From: DATIUV01 sp049322755
Lineage (GTDB): Bacteria > Pseudomonadota > Gammaproteobacteria > Burkholderiales > UBA6910
Reading direction: 5' to 3'
Length of the DNA: 64,000 nt
NCBI GenBank assembly: GCA_049322755.1
Contig: JBMOQX010000043.1
Coordinates: 11,632-75,631 of the forward strand
How positions within the stretch are numbered: the first letter of the stretch is position 1; each line of letters begins with the position of its first letter. Below the pieces are notes generated by a model. It saw nothing but the letters and a program-made list of their open reading frames with translations, was not told the DNA's origin and did no database searches. The position numbers and the translations under genes are program-made. Shown piece by piece: positions 53,073 through 61,986 of the stretch.

Positions 53073-53861
53073 GTGAACATCGAGATCGCCCAGGTCTCCC
53101 GCATCGGCGGGCGGCGCACCAACCAGGATCGCGTCGCGTCCGAGGCCGCGGGCGAGGCCGTGCTACTGGTGCTGGCCGACGGCATGGGCGGAACGCAGCG
53201 CGGCGAGGTGGCGGCGGAGATCGCGCTGGAGGTCATGCTCGCGGCATTTCGCGACGCCGCCAACCCGATGGTGGAAGATCCCGCCGCGTTCTTCCAGGCG
53301 ACGATGGAGGCTGCGCATACCGCGATCCTGGGCTACGCCCGCGAGCAGGGGCTGTGGGATCCGCCCGGCACCACCTGCGTCGCCTGCTTGGTGCAGCGGG
53401 ATACGGCCTGGTGGGCGCACATCGGCGATTCGCGCTGCTACCTGCTGCGCGATGGCCGGATCGCGCGCCGCACCCGGGACCATTCCCTGTACCAGGACCT
53501 GGTGGATCGCGGGGTCCTGCGCGCCGACGGCGTCGGATTCCATCCCGAGCGCGGCGTGCTCACCGGCTGCCTCGGCGGATTCGAGCCGCCGCGGCCGGAC
53601 GTCGCGCCCCCCCTGGCCCTGGCCGCCGGCGACGTCATCCTGTTGTGCAGCGACGGCCTGTGGGGGCAGTTTCCCGAGGAGCGGTTCGCGGAGGCCCTGG
53701 CCGAGCCGCCGCTGGCGCGCGCGCTCGACGATCTCGCCAAGGCCGCCGATCGCGAAGGCGGGCGGCTGTCCGACAACGTCACCGCCATCGCGATGCGCTG
53801 GGAGCCGGGTACCGCCGAATCGCTGCGGCTGGCCGGGGCCGCCGACGCCCGTTCGGGCTAG
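53073..53861 (+). CDS. PP2C-family serine/threonine phosphatase
   Basis: 262 residues from a GTG at 53073. IAQVSRIGGRRTNQDRVASE, VLLVLADGMGGTQRGEVAAE, TTCVACLVQRDTAWWAHIGD, SRCYLLRDGRIARRTRDHSL, VILLCSDGLWGQFPEERFAE and LSDNVTAIAMRWE carry the metal-binding Asp residues (D-R, DG, D-G, DN). It dephosphorylates Ser/Thr on unknown proteins. No kinase gene is adjacent within the window. The yicC-PP2C-rph neighbourhood is typical of betaproteobacteria. Confidence 0.92.
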   Translation: MNIEIAQVSRIGGRRTNQDRVASEAAGEAVLLVLADGMGGTQRGEVAAEIALEVMLAAFRDAANPMVEDPAAFFQATMEAAHTAILGYAREQGLWDPPGTTCVACLVQRDTAWWAHIGDSRCYLLRDGRIARRTRDHSLYQDLVDRGVLRADGVGFHPERGVLTGCLGGFEPPRPDVAPPLALAAGDVILLCSDGLWGQFPEERFAEALAEPPLARALDDLAKAADREGGRLSDNVTAIAMRWEPGTAESLRLAGAADARSG

Positions 53862-53910
53862 CGCCGCGAAACGCGCTGCCTTGGCTCAATCCAGACAGGG
53901 CCTGCCATTC

Positions 53911-54630
53911 ATGCGACCCAGCCAGCGCCGCCCCGACCAGTTGCGCCCCGTGCGCATCACCCGCGGCTTCATCCGGCACGCCGAGGGCTCGGTGCTGATC
54001 GGGTTCGGCGATACGCAGGTGGTGTGCACTGCCAGCATCGAGGACAAGGTGCCGCCGTTCCTCAAGGGTCAGGGCCAGGGCTGGCTCACCGCGGAATACG
54101 GCATGCTGCCGCGTTCCACCGGCACGCGCATGGAGCGGGAGGCCGCGCGCGGCAAGCAGTCGGGGCGCACTCAGGAGATCCAGCGGCTCATCGGCCGCGC
54201 GCTGCGTGCGGTGGTGGACCTCAAGGCGCTGGGCGAGCGCACGCTAAAGATCGACTGCGACGTCCTCCAGGCCGACGGCGGCACCCGCACCGCCAGCATC
54301 ACGGGCGCGTTTGTCGCGGTGGCCGACGCGGTGGCGTTCCTGCAGAGCCGCCAGATCCTGGACGCCTCGCCGATCCGGGACCACGTCGCCGCGGTGTCGG
54401 TCGGCATCTACCAGGGCGTGCCGGTGCTGGACCTCGATTACCTCGAGGACTCCGGCTGCGACACCGACATGAACGTCGTCATGACCGGCAGCGGCGGCCT
54501 AGTGGAAGTTCAGGGCACGGCCGAGGGCCACCCCTTCACCCGCGCCGAGCTGGATGCGATGCTGGCGCTGGCGCAACAGGGCATCGGCGAACTGGTCGCG
54601 GCGCAGAAGCAGGCCTTGGCGCGGGGCTAG
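53911..54630 (+). CDS. rph: Ribonuclease PH
   Basis: 239 residues from the ATG at 53911. LRPVRITRGFIRHAEGSVLI, VCTASIEDKVPPFLKGQGQG, TAEYGMLPRSTGTRMEREAA, RTQEIQRLIGRALRAVVDLK, IDCDVLQADGGTRTASITGA are conserved RNase PH blocks. It trims tRNA 3' ends phosphorolytically. In many betaproteobacteria rdgB follows at once; here about 4.2 kb of unrelated genes separate them. Confidence 0.96.
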   Translation: MRPSQRRPDQLRPVRITRGFIRHAEGSVLIGFGDTQVVCTASIEDKVPPFLKGQGQGWLTAEYGMLPRSTGTRMEREAARGKQSGRTQEIQRLIGRALRAVVDLKALGERTLKIDCDVLQADGGTRTASITGAFVAVADAVAFLQSRQILDASPIRDHVAAVSVGIYQGVPVLDLDYLEDSGCDTDMNVVMTGSGGLVEVQGTAEGHPFTRAELDAMLALAQQGIGELVAAQKQALARG

Positions 54631-54860
54631 GCCAGGCTCCGCCCCGCGCGCAATTGCCAGCGGCTGGAAAGGCAGCGTCGGCAGCGTTTCAGCCCGCTCG
54701 GGACCCCGCTTGGATACTGGCGCGGCCGCCGTCGCCGAACCCGGCGGCGTGCCGGCGAACGGACGCTTTGCGCGGGCGCGCATTGTCGGGAAGCAGTGAC
54801 GCGCGACCCCTCTCCCGTGATCCCTTTACCCTCAACGGATCCTGCGGCCGACTCGGGGTG

Positions 54861-55580
54861 TCAGCGCGCGCCGGGAAACTCGGCACGCGAGCCGTCGAAG
54901 CCGAACCGCCACGCCAGGCGGAAGGGCTCACCGGGCGCCGGCTCGCGGAATATGCAGATCGCGTCCACCGTCAGCGGCTCGGCGTTGAGCCGCTCCACTT
55001 CGGGTGCCAGCAGCGCGGCCACCTGGCGGCGCCCGAGTGCCGGCAGTGGTCCGGTCAGTGTCAGGTGGAAGCGGTACTCGTCGAACACGTAGGGATTGCC
55101 CCAGCGTGCCAGCAGCCGGGTCTGCCAATCGGTCAGGCCCGTGGCGCGCCGCGATTGCTGGGCGGCGGATAGCGGCGCGCGGCAGCGCTCGAACAGGATC
55201 ACGCAGTCCTGCGCCAGCAGTTCCAGCGCGGGTGAACCGTGCGTGAGCTGAAGGGCGACGAAGTCCGACAACGCGCCCACCTTCAGCGCCGGAAGCGGAA
55301 ACGGCTTGCGCCCCGTGGCCACCGCGCCGGCCACCGCGCACAGGTCGCGCTCTCCGCTCTCCGCAGCGAGCGCGAAGGGCGCCTTGAGCGTGGCGTGGAA
55401 GCCATAACGGCGAGGGCTCTCGGTGATCGCCGCCCAGTCCGCCGGCAGCCCCGGCAGCGCCGGGGGCGGCAGCGTCTCCCCGCTGGCGGCATCGCGGCCC
55501 AGCCAGCGGCACCCGAAACGCCACCAGGGCGAATCAAGCGGCGGCGCGAAATAAACGGCGTAGCGTGGCGCGGTGGTCAT
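54861..55580 (-). CDS. DUF1045 / 2H phosphoesterase-like protein
   Basis: 239 residues. Two His-x-Thr motifs, GFHATLKAPFALA (about residue 60) and RFHLTLTGPLPAL (about residue 170), define the 2H phosphoesterase fold. RYAVYFAPPLDSPWWRFGCR and WLGRD at the N-terminus are typical of DUF1045, a family usually found in phosphonate (phn) clusters. No phn operon is present, but a phnX fragment lies 3 kb away (58592-58759), so this may be a survivor of a lost cluster. The substrate is unknown. Confidence 0.8.
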   Translation of the reverse strand: MTTAPRYAVYFAPPLDSPWWRFGCRWLGRDAASGETLPPPALPGLPADWAAITESPRRYGFHATLKAPFALAAESGERDLCAVAGAVATGRKPFPLPALKVGALSDFVALQLTHGSPALELLAQDCVILFERCRAPLSAAQQSRRATGLTDWQTRLLARWGNPYVFDEYRFHLTLTGPLPALGRRQVAALLAPEVERLNAEPLTVDAICIFREPAPGEPFRLAWRFGFDGSRAEFPGAR

Positions 55581-55655
55581 TGGGTTTGGAGCCGGCGGGC
55601 CACCGTCCCCGCGGGTGCGGGTCGCCCGTCGGTGTCTCGAGACAACATGATGCGC

Positions 55656-56498
55656 CTAGGCCAGCCGCATCGCCACCACGCCGCCCAGGATCGCCGCCAC
55701 GCCGGCGCTCTGCCAGGCGCTGAAGCGTTCCTTCAGCACCGCCGCCGAGATCGCCGCCGCGAACAGGATCGATGTCTCCCTCAGCGCCGCCACCAGCGCC
55801 ACCGGCGCACGGGTCATGGCCGAGAGGGCGATGCCATAGGCGATCAACGTGCACGCCGAGCCGACGGCGAGCCGGCCCCACGCCGCCCGCGCCGGCATGC
55901 TCCGTCGCAGCGCCGGCATCATCGCGATGATCGCGGCCAGGACCACGCCGGTGAGGAGAAACATCCAGCCGGTATAGGCGGCGGCGGACCCCGAGGCCCG
56001 CACCCCGGCGGCGTCCACCAGCGTGTAGGCCACGATCACGGCCACGTTGGCGGCGACGACGAACGCGGCCCGCGGGGTGAGCGCTTTACCGCGCACGCCG
56101 TGGGTTCCCAGAAGAAACACGCCGGCCACGATGCCTGCCACCGACAGCCACCCGGCGACGGACAGCGGCTCGCCGAACAGCAGGACTGCCCCGCCCGCGA
56201 TGACCAGGGGCGGGCTGCCGCGCATGATCGGGTACGCAACGCCCAGCGTGCCGCCGCGATAGGCAAGCCCCACCAGCGTGAAGTACAGCGCGTGCAGCGC
56301 CACCGATGCGGCCAGCTGCGGCCAGCTCGCCGGCGCCGGCGCCGGCAGCAGCGCCAGCCACGGCAGCGCCAGTACGCCGGCGCCGATGGCGACGGCCACC
56401 GCGTCGAACACCCGCGTCGGGCTGGCGCGCACCAGGGCATTCCAACCGGCGTGCAGGGCTGCGCCCAGTAGCACGAGGGAAAGCACGGCCAGCGTCAT
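55656..56498 (-). CDS. EamA/DMT-family transporter
   Basis: 280 residues from the ATG at 56498. About ten hydrophobic helices in two EamA halves, for example VLSLVLLGAALHAGWNALVR at the start, YPIMRGSPPLVIAGGAVLLF in the middle, and LVAALRETSILFAAAISAAV near the end with LKERFSAWQSAGVAAILGGV closing the second half. Likely exports or imports a metabolite; substrate unknown. Confidence 0.85.
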   Translation of the reverse strand: MTLAVLSLVLLGAALHAGWNALVRASPTRVFDAVAVAIGAGVLALPWLALLPAPAPASWPQLAASVALHALYFTLVGLAYRGGTLGVAYPIMRGSPPLVIAGGAVLLFGEPLSVAGWLSVAGIVAGVFLLGTHGVRGKALTPRAAFVVAANVAVIVAYTLVDAAGVRASGSAAAYTGWMFLLTGVVLAAIIAMMPALRRSMPARAAWGRLAVGSACTLIAYGIALSAMTRAPVALVAALRETSILFAAAISAAVLKERFSAWQSAGVAAILGGVVAMRLA

Positions 56499-56628
56499 CG
56501 CGCGAGTTCCGGCAGGGTGGCTGGGATAGGGTGGCGACGCATGCGCCACTATATACAGTCGGGCGGGCATGGCGTAGACAGCGCGCCCGCCGCGGGGCAA
56601 ACTCGGCTTCCTTCAGGCCCCGCCCTTC

Positions 56629-57837
56629 ATGACCGCGTCATCCGCCTCTGCCCCGGTCGCCGCCGGCAGCGACCGCCGCCGCACCCTCGGTGTCGCCTGC
56701 GGCGCCCACGCGCTGCACGACGGCTTCACCGACCTCATCTACGTGCTGCTGCCGATCTGGCAGGCGCAGTTCAGTCTCGGCTATGCCCAGGTGGGCGCGC
56801 TGCGCGCCCTCTACGCCGGCACGACGGCGGCGTTCCAGGTGCCCGCGGGCGTCCTGGCGGAGCGCACCGGCGCGCGCATGGTGCTGGCGGCGGGCACCGC
56901 GCTCGCCGCCCTCGGCTACCTGCTGGCCGGTGCCAGCGCCGGTTTCGCGATGCTGGCGGTGGCGCTGGTGGTGGGCGGGCTGGGCTCCAGCGTGCAGCAC
57001 CCGGTCGCCTCCAGCCTGGTGGCGCACGCTTTCGACGGCCACCGCTCGCGCGCGGCGCTGGGCACCTACAACTTCGCCGGCGACCTCGGCAAGATGGCGC
57101 TGCCGGCGCTTACCGCGCTGCTGGTGGCGTGGATCACTTGGCGACCCGCCGTCACCGTGCTTGGCCTCGCGGGACTCGCCGGGGCAGCTGCGGTGCTGCT
57201 GCTGGTCCCGCGCCCGGCGCCGCGCGAGGCGGCCGGCGCGACGGGAACGGCCACGGCGGATGCGGCGCCCGCGGCCGGCCGCGGCGGTTTCCCGGTGCTG
57301 CTGTCCATCGGCATGATCGACAGCGCCACCCGCATGGGCTTTCTCACGTTCCTGCCGTTCCTGCTCCAGGGCAAGGGCGCTTCGCTGCCCACCGTCGGCG
57401 TGGCGCTGACGCTGGTGTTCGCGGGCGGCGCCGCCGGCAAGCTGGCGTGCGGCTTCCTCGGCGAGCGCTTCGGCGTCCTGCGCACCGTCTGGCTGACCGA
57501 GGGGATGACCGCGGTGGGCATCGTCTCGCTGCTGGCGCTGCCGCTGGCGCCGAGCCTTGCCATCCTGCCGATGGTGGGGCTGGCGCTCAACGGCACCTCC
57601 TCGGTGCTCTACGGCACGGTGCCCGAGCTGGTGTCGCGCGAGCGGCGGGCGCGGGCCTTCGGCGTGTTCTATACCGCCACCATCGGCGCCGGCGCGCTTG
57701 CGCCGGTGTTCTACGGGCTTTTCAGCGACGCGCTCGGTGTGCCGGCGATGATGAAGTTGATCGCCGCGGTGGTGCTGGTCACGCTGCCGCTCGCCTGGCT
57801 GCTGCGCAACGCGCTGGCGCCGGCGCCCGCGGCCTGA
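56629..57837 (+). CDS. MFS transporter (Fsr-like)
   Basis: 402 residues with twelve hydrophobic segments. GVACGAHALHDGFTDLIYVL followed by LPIWQAQFSLGYAQVGALRA and QVPAGVLAERTGARMVLAAG resemble the fosmidomycin-resistance (Fsr) branch of the major facilitator superfamily. The second half begins PVLLSIGMIDSATRMGFLTF. Probably a drug or metabolite exporter. Its stop touches the convergent TerC gene directly. Confidence 0.85.
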   Translation: MTASSASAPVAAGSDRRRTLGVACGAHALHDGFTDLIYVLLPIWQAQFSLGYAQVGALRALYAGTTAAFQVPAGVLAERTGARMVLAAGTALAALGYLLAGASAGFAMLAVALVVGGLGSSVQHPVASSLVAHAFDGHRSRAALGTYNFAGDLGKMALPALTALLVAWITWRPAVTVLGLAGLAGAAAVLLLVPRPAPREAAGATGTATADAAPAAGRGGFPVLLSIGMIDSATRMGFLTFLPFLLQGKGASLPTVGVALTLVFAGGAAGKLACGFLGERFGVLRTVWLTEGMTAVGIVSLLALPLAPSLAILPMVGLALNGTSSVLYGTVPELVSRERRARAFGVFYTATIGAGALAPVFYGLFSDALGVPAMMKLIAAVVLVTLPLAWLLRNALAPAPAA

Positions 57838-58599
57838 TCACTCCGGCGCCGGCTGCGCCGGCTTGCGCAGCTTCACCGGCGCCGGCGCCCGCGCCAGCCG
57901 CTTGCGCAGCCGCAGGTTGAGCATCTCCACCGTCACCGAGAACGCCATTGCGAAGTAGATGTAGCCCCTCGGCACGTGCACGTCGAAGCCTTCCACCATC
58001 AGCATCACGCCCACCAGCACCAGGAACGAGAGCGCCAGGATCTTCAGCGTCGGATGCTTGTCGACGAAGTCGCCGATGGGCCTGGCGGCGAGCATCATCA
58101 CGCCCACCGCCGCGACGATGGCGATCACCATCACCGGCACGTCCTTCGCCAGGCCCACCGCCGTAATCACCGAGTCCAGCGAGAACACCAGGTCGATGAC
58201 CCCGATCTGGGCGATCACCGCGCCGAAGCCGGCAGCCGCCGGCGCGTGGCCCTGTTCCTCCTCGCCCTCCAGCGAGTTGTGGATCTCGTGCACGCTCTTC
58301 CACAGCAGGAACAGCCCGCCCACGATCAGGATCAGGTCGCGGCCCGAGATCTCCTCACCCAGCACGGTGAACAGCGTCCGGGTGAGCGACATTACCCAGG
58401 CGATGGAGAGCAGCAGCCCGATGCGCATGAACATCGCCAGGCCGAGGCCGATGATGCGCGCGCGGTTGCGCTGCGCCGCCGGCAGCCGGCCCACCAGGAT
58501 GGTGATGAAGATGATGTTGTCGATGCCGAGCACGATCTCCAGCACGGTAAGCGTGCCCAGCGCGATCCACGCCTGGGGGTCGGCGATCCATTCAAACAT
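57838..58599 (-). CDS. TerC-family membrane protein
   Basis: 253 residues from the ATG at 58599 with AGGAGA upstream. Membrane protein with the paired acidic motifs of TerC: VLEIVLGIDNIIFITILVGR and IGVIDLVFSLDSVITAVGLA. The middle carries the loop NSLEGEEEQGHAPAA. TerC proteins bind or export metal ions (manganese, calcium) and take part in tellurite resistance or loading of exported metalloproteins. Confidence 0.92.
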   Translation of the reverse strand: MFEWIADPQAWIALGTLTVLEIVLGIDNIIFITILVGRLPAAQRNRARIIGLGLAMFMRIGLLLSIAWVMSLTRTLFTVLGEEISGRDLILIVGGLFLLWKSVHEIHNSLEGEEEQGHAPAAAGFGAVIAQIGVIDLVFSLDSVITAVGLAKDVPVMVIAIVAAVGVMMLAARPIGDFVDKHPTLKILALSFLVLVGVMLMVEGFDVHVPRGYIYFAMAFSVTVEMLNLRLRKRLARAPAPVKLRKPAQPAPE

Positions 58600-58759
58600 G
58601 AGGGTCTCCTGACGACCGGATGCCGAAGGCGCCGAAGGCGTCGGCGAACGCCGGCTCCGGCGCGCCGGAGCCGAAGTCCACCGGGGTGCCGGTCCGGTCG
58701 AAGATCGCGGCGCGGACGGGCCCGCGCCAGGCGCGACGGGCATCGGTGTGGGGGTGCAT
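58592..58759 (-). pseudogene. phnX: phnX (phosphonoacetaldehyde hydrolase) 5' remnant
   Basis: 55 codons from the ATG at 58759. WRGPVRAAIFDRTGTPVDFG, then SGAPEPAFADAFGAFGI, closely follows the start of phosphonatase (…ILDWAGTxVDFGSxAPxxxF…), with the nucleophile Asp kept. The sequence then ends in unrelated residues and a stop, so about 80% of the gene is missing. It overlaps the start of the terC gene. Remnant of phosphonate degradation, like the DUF1045 gene nearby. Confidence 0.7.
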
Positions 58760-58848
58760 GGCGGACTCCCTCGGAGCGTCCGGCGGCGCGGACTCGAACG
58801 CCGCCAGGTTATCATAGGCGGCCCCGGATTTTTGCGAAGGACAGACGC

Positions 58849-59460
58849 GTGACCCGACCCGTGACCCGGCTGGTGCTGGCCAGCAACAACCCCGGCAAGC
58901 TGCGCGAGCTGCGCCGCATCCTGGAGCCGCTCGGCATCGAGACCCTGCCCCAGGGCGAGCTGGGCGTGTCCGAGGCCGAGGAGCCCCACGCGACCTTCCT
59001 CGAGAACGCGCTGGCCAAGGCACGCCACGCGAGCGCGGCCACCGGCCTGCCGGCGCTGGCCGACGACTCCGGCATCTGCGTCTCGGCGCTCGGCGGCGAA
59101 CCGGGCGTGCACTCGGCGCGCTTCGGCGGCGAGCCGCGCTCCGACCAGCGCAACAACGACAAGCTGCTGGCGCTGCTGGAGAACGAGGCCGACCGCCGCG
59201 CCCACTATTACTGCGTCATCGTGCTGGTGCGCCACGCCGACGACCCCCAGCCCATCGTCGCCGAGGGCGAGTGGCACGGCGAGATCGTGCGCGCGCCGCG
59301 CGGCGACGGCGGCTTCGGCTACGACCCGCTGTTCCTCGATCCGAGCCTGGGCAAGACCGGCGCCGAGTTGCCGCTGGACGAGAAGAACCGCATCAGCCAC
59401 CGCGGGCGGGCGCTGGCGGCGCTCACCGCTCGGCTGCGGGCCGGCGCGCTGCTGGCCTGA
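58849..59460 (+). CDS. rdgB: XTP/dITP diphosphatase
   Basis: 203 residues from a GTG at 58849. LVLASNNPGKLRELRRILEP, EEPHATFLENALAKARHASA, LPALADDSGICVSALGGEPG, GGFGYDPLFLDPSLGKTGAE and EKNRISHRGRAL are the family blocks with the SxNxxK and metal-binding Asp residues. It removes non-canonical purine nucleotides. In betaproteobacteria it is normally next to rph and hemW. Confidence 0.95.
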   Translation: MTRPVTRLVLASNNPGKLRELRRILEPLGIETLPQGELGVSEAEEPHATFLENALAKARHASAATGLPALADDSGICVSALGGEPGVHSARFGGEPRSDQRNNDKLLALLENEADRRAHYYCVIVLVRHADDPQPIVAEGEWHGEIVRAPRGDGGFGYDPLFLDPSLGKTGAELPLDEKNRISHRGRALAALTARLRAGALLA

Positions 59461-59472
59461 GTTTCCCGGCGG

Positions 59473-60852
59473 TCAGGCGGGACCGGCGCCCAGCAGCGTC
59501 AGCGCGAGCCCCGCCGCCGCGCACGCCCCCACCAGCTGCATGATGCCCACCTTGTAGCGGAACAGCGCCACCAGCGCCGCCGCGCCGATGACCGCCGAGA
59601 TCCACTCGAAGCGGCCGCCGAACCCTTCCGGCCACAGCACGTGGTAGGCAAAGAAGCACGCCAGGTTCAGGATCACGCCCACCACCGCCGCGGTGACGCC
59701 GGTCAGCGGCGCGGTGAACTTGAGGTCGCCGTGGGTCGATTCCACCAGCGGCCCGCCCACCAGGATGAACAGGAACGACGGCAGGAAGGTGAAGAACGTG
59801 GCCACCGTCGCGCCCACCGCGCCGGCGACGAACGGCGCGTCGGGCCCGAACAGCTCCCTGGTCCACGCGCCGATGAAGCCGACGAACGCCACCACCATGA
59901 TGAGCGGCCCCGGCGTCGTCTCGCCCAGCGCCAGGCCGTCGATCATCTGCGCTCCGGTGAGCCACTGATAGTGCTCCACCGCGCCCTGGTACACGTAGGG
60001 CAGCACCGCGTACGCGCCGCCGAAGGTGAGGAACGCCGCCTTGGTGAAGAACCAGCCCATCTGCGTCGGCGTCGCGTCCCAGCCGCTGTTGGCTGCCAGC
60101 AGGCCCAGCGCCAGCGCCCACAGCGCGAAGCCCGCGGCAACGTAGCCGATGGTGTGGCGCCAGGAGAAGCGCGCGTGCGCCGGCACCGGCGTGTCGTCGT
60201 CGATCAGCGCCGGGCCGTAATCCTTGCCGCCGCCGCCGTGGCCGCCGCCGGTGCGGAACTGCTCCGGCAGGAAGCGCCCCCCCAGCGCGCCCAGGATCGC
60301 CGCCGCCAGCACGATGGCCGGGAACGGCACGTCGAACGCGAAGATGGCGACGAACGCCGCGGCCGCGATCGCCCATAGCCAGCCGTTCTTCAGCGCCCGC
60401 GCACCGATGCGGTAGGCGGCGAACACGACGATGGCGGTCACCGCCGGCTTGATGCCGTGGAAGATGCCCGCCACCAGCGGCACGCTGCCGAACGCCAGGT
60501 AAATCCACGACAGCGCGATGAGAATGAACAGCGACGGCAGAACGAACAGCGCGCCGGCGGCGATGCCGCCCCAGGTGCGGTGTATGAGCCAGCCGATGTA
60601 GGTGGCGAGCTGCTGCGCCTCCGGCCCCGGCAGCATCATGCAGTAGTTGAGCGCGTGCAGAAAGCGCTGCTCCGAGATCCAGCGCCGCCGCTCCACCAGC
60701 TCCTGGTGCATCACCGAAATCTGGCCTGCCGGCCCGCCGAAGCTGATGAAGCCCAGCTTCAGCCAGAACCAGAACGCCTCGGTGAATGGAACGGCGCGGG
60801 GCGGCCCGCTGAGCGACCCAGGTTGCGCCGCGATGTCCTGCGAGCCGCTCAT
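59473..60852 (-). CDS. chrA: Chromate transporter
   Basis: 459 residues, long-chain form with two homologous CHR halves: FWLKLGFISFGGPAGQISVM and WFFTKAAFLTFGGAYAVLPY. EAQQLATYIGWLIHRTWGGI belongs to the first half and GETTPGPLIMVVAFVGFIGA to the second. A His/Gly-rich linker (RTGGGHGGGGKDYGP) divides them. It extrudes chromate. The ATG overlaps the chrB-like stop as ATGA. Confidence 0.94.
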   Translation of the reverse strand: MSGSQDIAAQPGSLSGPPRAVPFTEAFWFWLKLGFISFGGPAGQISVMHQELVERRRWISEQRFLHALNYCMMLPGPEAQQLATYIGWLIHRTWGGIAAGALFVLPSLFILIALSWIYLAFGSVPLVAGIFHGIKPAVTAIVVFAAYRIGARALKNGWLWAIAAAAFVAIFAFDVPFPAIVLAAAILGALGGRFLPEQFRTGGGHGGGGKDYGPALIDDDTPVPAHARFSWRHTIGYVAAGFALWALALGLLAANSGWDATPTQMGWFFTKAAFLTFGGAYAVLPYVYQGAVEHYQWLTGAQMIDGLALGETTPGPLIMVVAFVGFIGAWTRELFGPDAPFVAGAVGATVATFFTFLPSFLFILVGGPLVESTHGDLKFTAPLTGVTAAVVGVILNLACFFAYHVLWPEGFGGRFEWISAVIGAAALVALFRYKVGIMQLVGACAAAGLALTLLGAGPA

Positions 60853-61658
60853 CGGTACGCCTCCGGGTTCCAGGTGTGGGTTTCGTCCTGCCCGTCCTTG
60901 CACCAGCGGTACAGCGCGTCGTAGACCACCATGCCGCGGCGGAGCATCTCGTGATCGTCGGCGAACAGCCGCGACAGCCCCAGCGACACCGCCGCCAGCC
61001 CCGCCGCCTGGGGCGCGAGGTCGAGGCACCCCGTGTCGGCGCCGCGCACGATCACGGCCAGCCGGTTCAGCGCCGGGTCAGCCAGGCGATAGTGCTCGAT
61101 GAAGGCATCGAAGCTGCAGCGCTCGCCGCGGTGCGAGAAATGCACGTCGGGGATGTCGTAGGGGACCGCGTCGCGCTCCTGCGCGGCGGCGAGCACCCGG
61201 TCGGCGGGGACGTAGAGGAACTCGGCGTCGGGGTCGACGAAGCGCGCGATCAGCCAGGGGCAGGCGATGCGGTCGATCTTGGGCCGCTCCCGCGTCACCC
61301 AGCGGGTGGAAGCGCCCGCCGGCTTGTCCTGCAGCGCGCCGCCGGCGGCCTTCCAGGCTTCCAGCCCGCCTTCGAGATAGCGCGTCCGGCGCCCGCTCCC
61401 GGCGAGGGCGCGCGCAACGCCCTGGCTTACTTCGTGGCCGTGGACGCAATAGACCACCACGTCGGCGGCTTCCGGCAGTTCGGCGCCCCAGCGCCCGACC
61501 GTTTCGGGATCGCGCCGCAAGGCGCCGGCCAGCATGTCGGCGGCGGCGCGAAACGTCGGTGCGCGGCGCACGTCGATCACCAGCGGCGGCTGCCGGCCGG
61601 CGAGCTCGGATCGAAGGGAATCGGGGGAAATTCTCGCGTCCATGGCTTCTGGCTCCAT
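60849..61658 (-). CDS. chrB: Rhodanese-ChrB fusion, chromate resistance protein
   Basis: 269 residues. An N-terminal rhodanese domain (LVIDVRRAPTFRAAADMLAG, active-site loop VVYCVHGHEVSQGVARALAG, YLEGGLEAWKAAGG) is joined to a ChrB C-terminal domain (TRERPKIDRIACPWLIARFV, DVHFSHRGERCSFDAFIEHY). The winged-helix sensor domain of classic ChrB is absent, so it may be an accessory enzyme rather than the repressor. Coupled to chrA by ATGA. A second Met at codon 6 is an alternative start. Confidence 0.85.
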   Translation of the reverse strand: MEPEAMDARISPDSLRSELAGRQPPLVIDVRRAPTFRAAADMLAGALRRDPETVGRWGAELPEAADVVVYCVHGHEVSQGVARALAGSGRRTRYLEGGLEAWKAAGGALQDKPAGASTRWVTRERPKIDRIACPWLIARFVDPDAEFLYVPADRVLAAAQERDAVPYDIPDVHFSHRGERCSFDAFIEHYRLADPALNRLAVIVRGADTGCLDLAPQAAGLAAVSLGLSRLFADDHEMLRRGMVVYDALYRWCKDGQDETHTWNPEAYR

Positions 61659-61986
61659 ACAGAATCGGGCAGAAGCAGAGCTTGGACGCAGGGCGTCTTG
61701 AAAACGGCGGGGAGTCTGCGTATCCCCTAGGGCGGCAAGTTACCCCGGACCGCCGCCGGGGGTCAAGGCGCGGCGCAGCAGCGGCCGCGGTGGCGCGATG
61801 GATTCTCGAGCTCACCGCGCCGCTCCCTCGTTCGTCATGCCGGCGCAAGCCGGCATCCGGGGAAACGCCGATCCGGCCGGGGTACGCGGTTCCGGGCACC
61901 GGCCTTCGCCGCTGCGACGATCGGATTCGCGAAGCCTGCCGGACCGCCCCGGCGCCGGCCGGCAACCCGCCGCCGGATCGCCCCGT
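61659..61986. other. Intergenic region upstream of the chromate operon, with REP-like hairpin
   Basis: A 328-base gap between the start of the chrB-like gene and the end of the next minus-strand gene. No credible gene. It holds the REP-like element at 61837-61856 and a GC hairpin CCCCGG-N7-CCGGGG near 61743-61761. The chr promoter must lie in the first ~100 bases next to 61658. Confidence 0.4.
61837..61856. repeat. REP-like palindrome
   Basis: ATGCCGGC-GCAA-GCCGGCAT, preceded by TTCGTC, resembles the common proteobacterial TTCGTCATTCCCGC-type repeat, with a changed stem. Perfect 8-bp arms. Confidence 0.6.
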
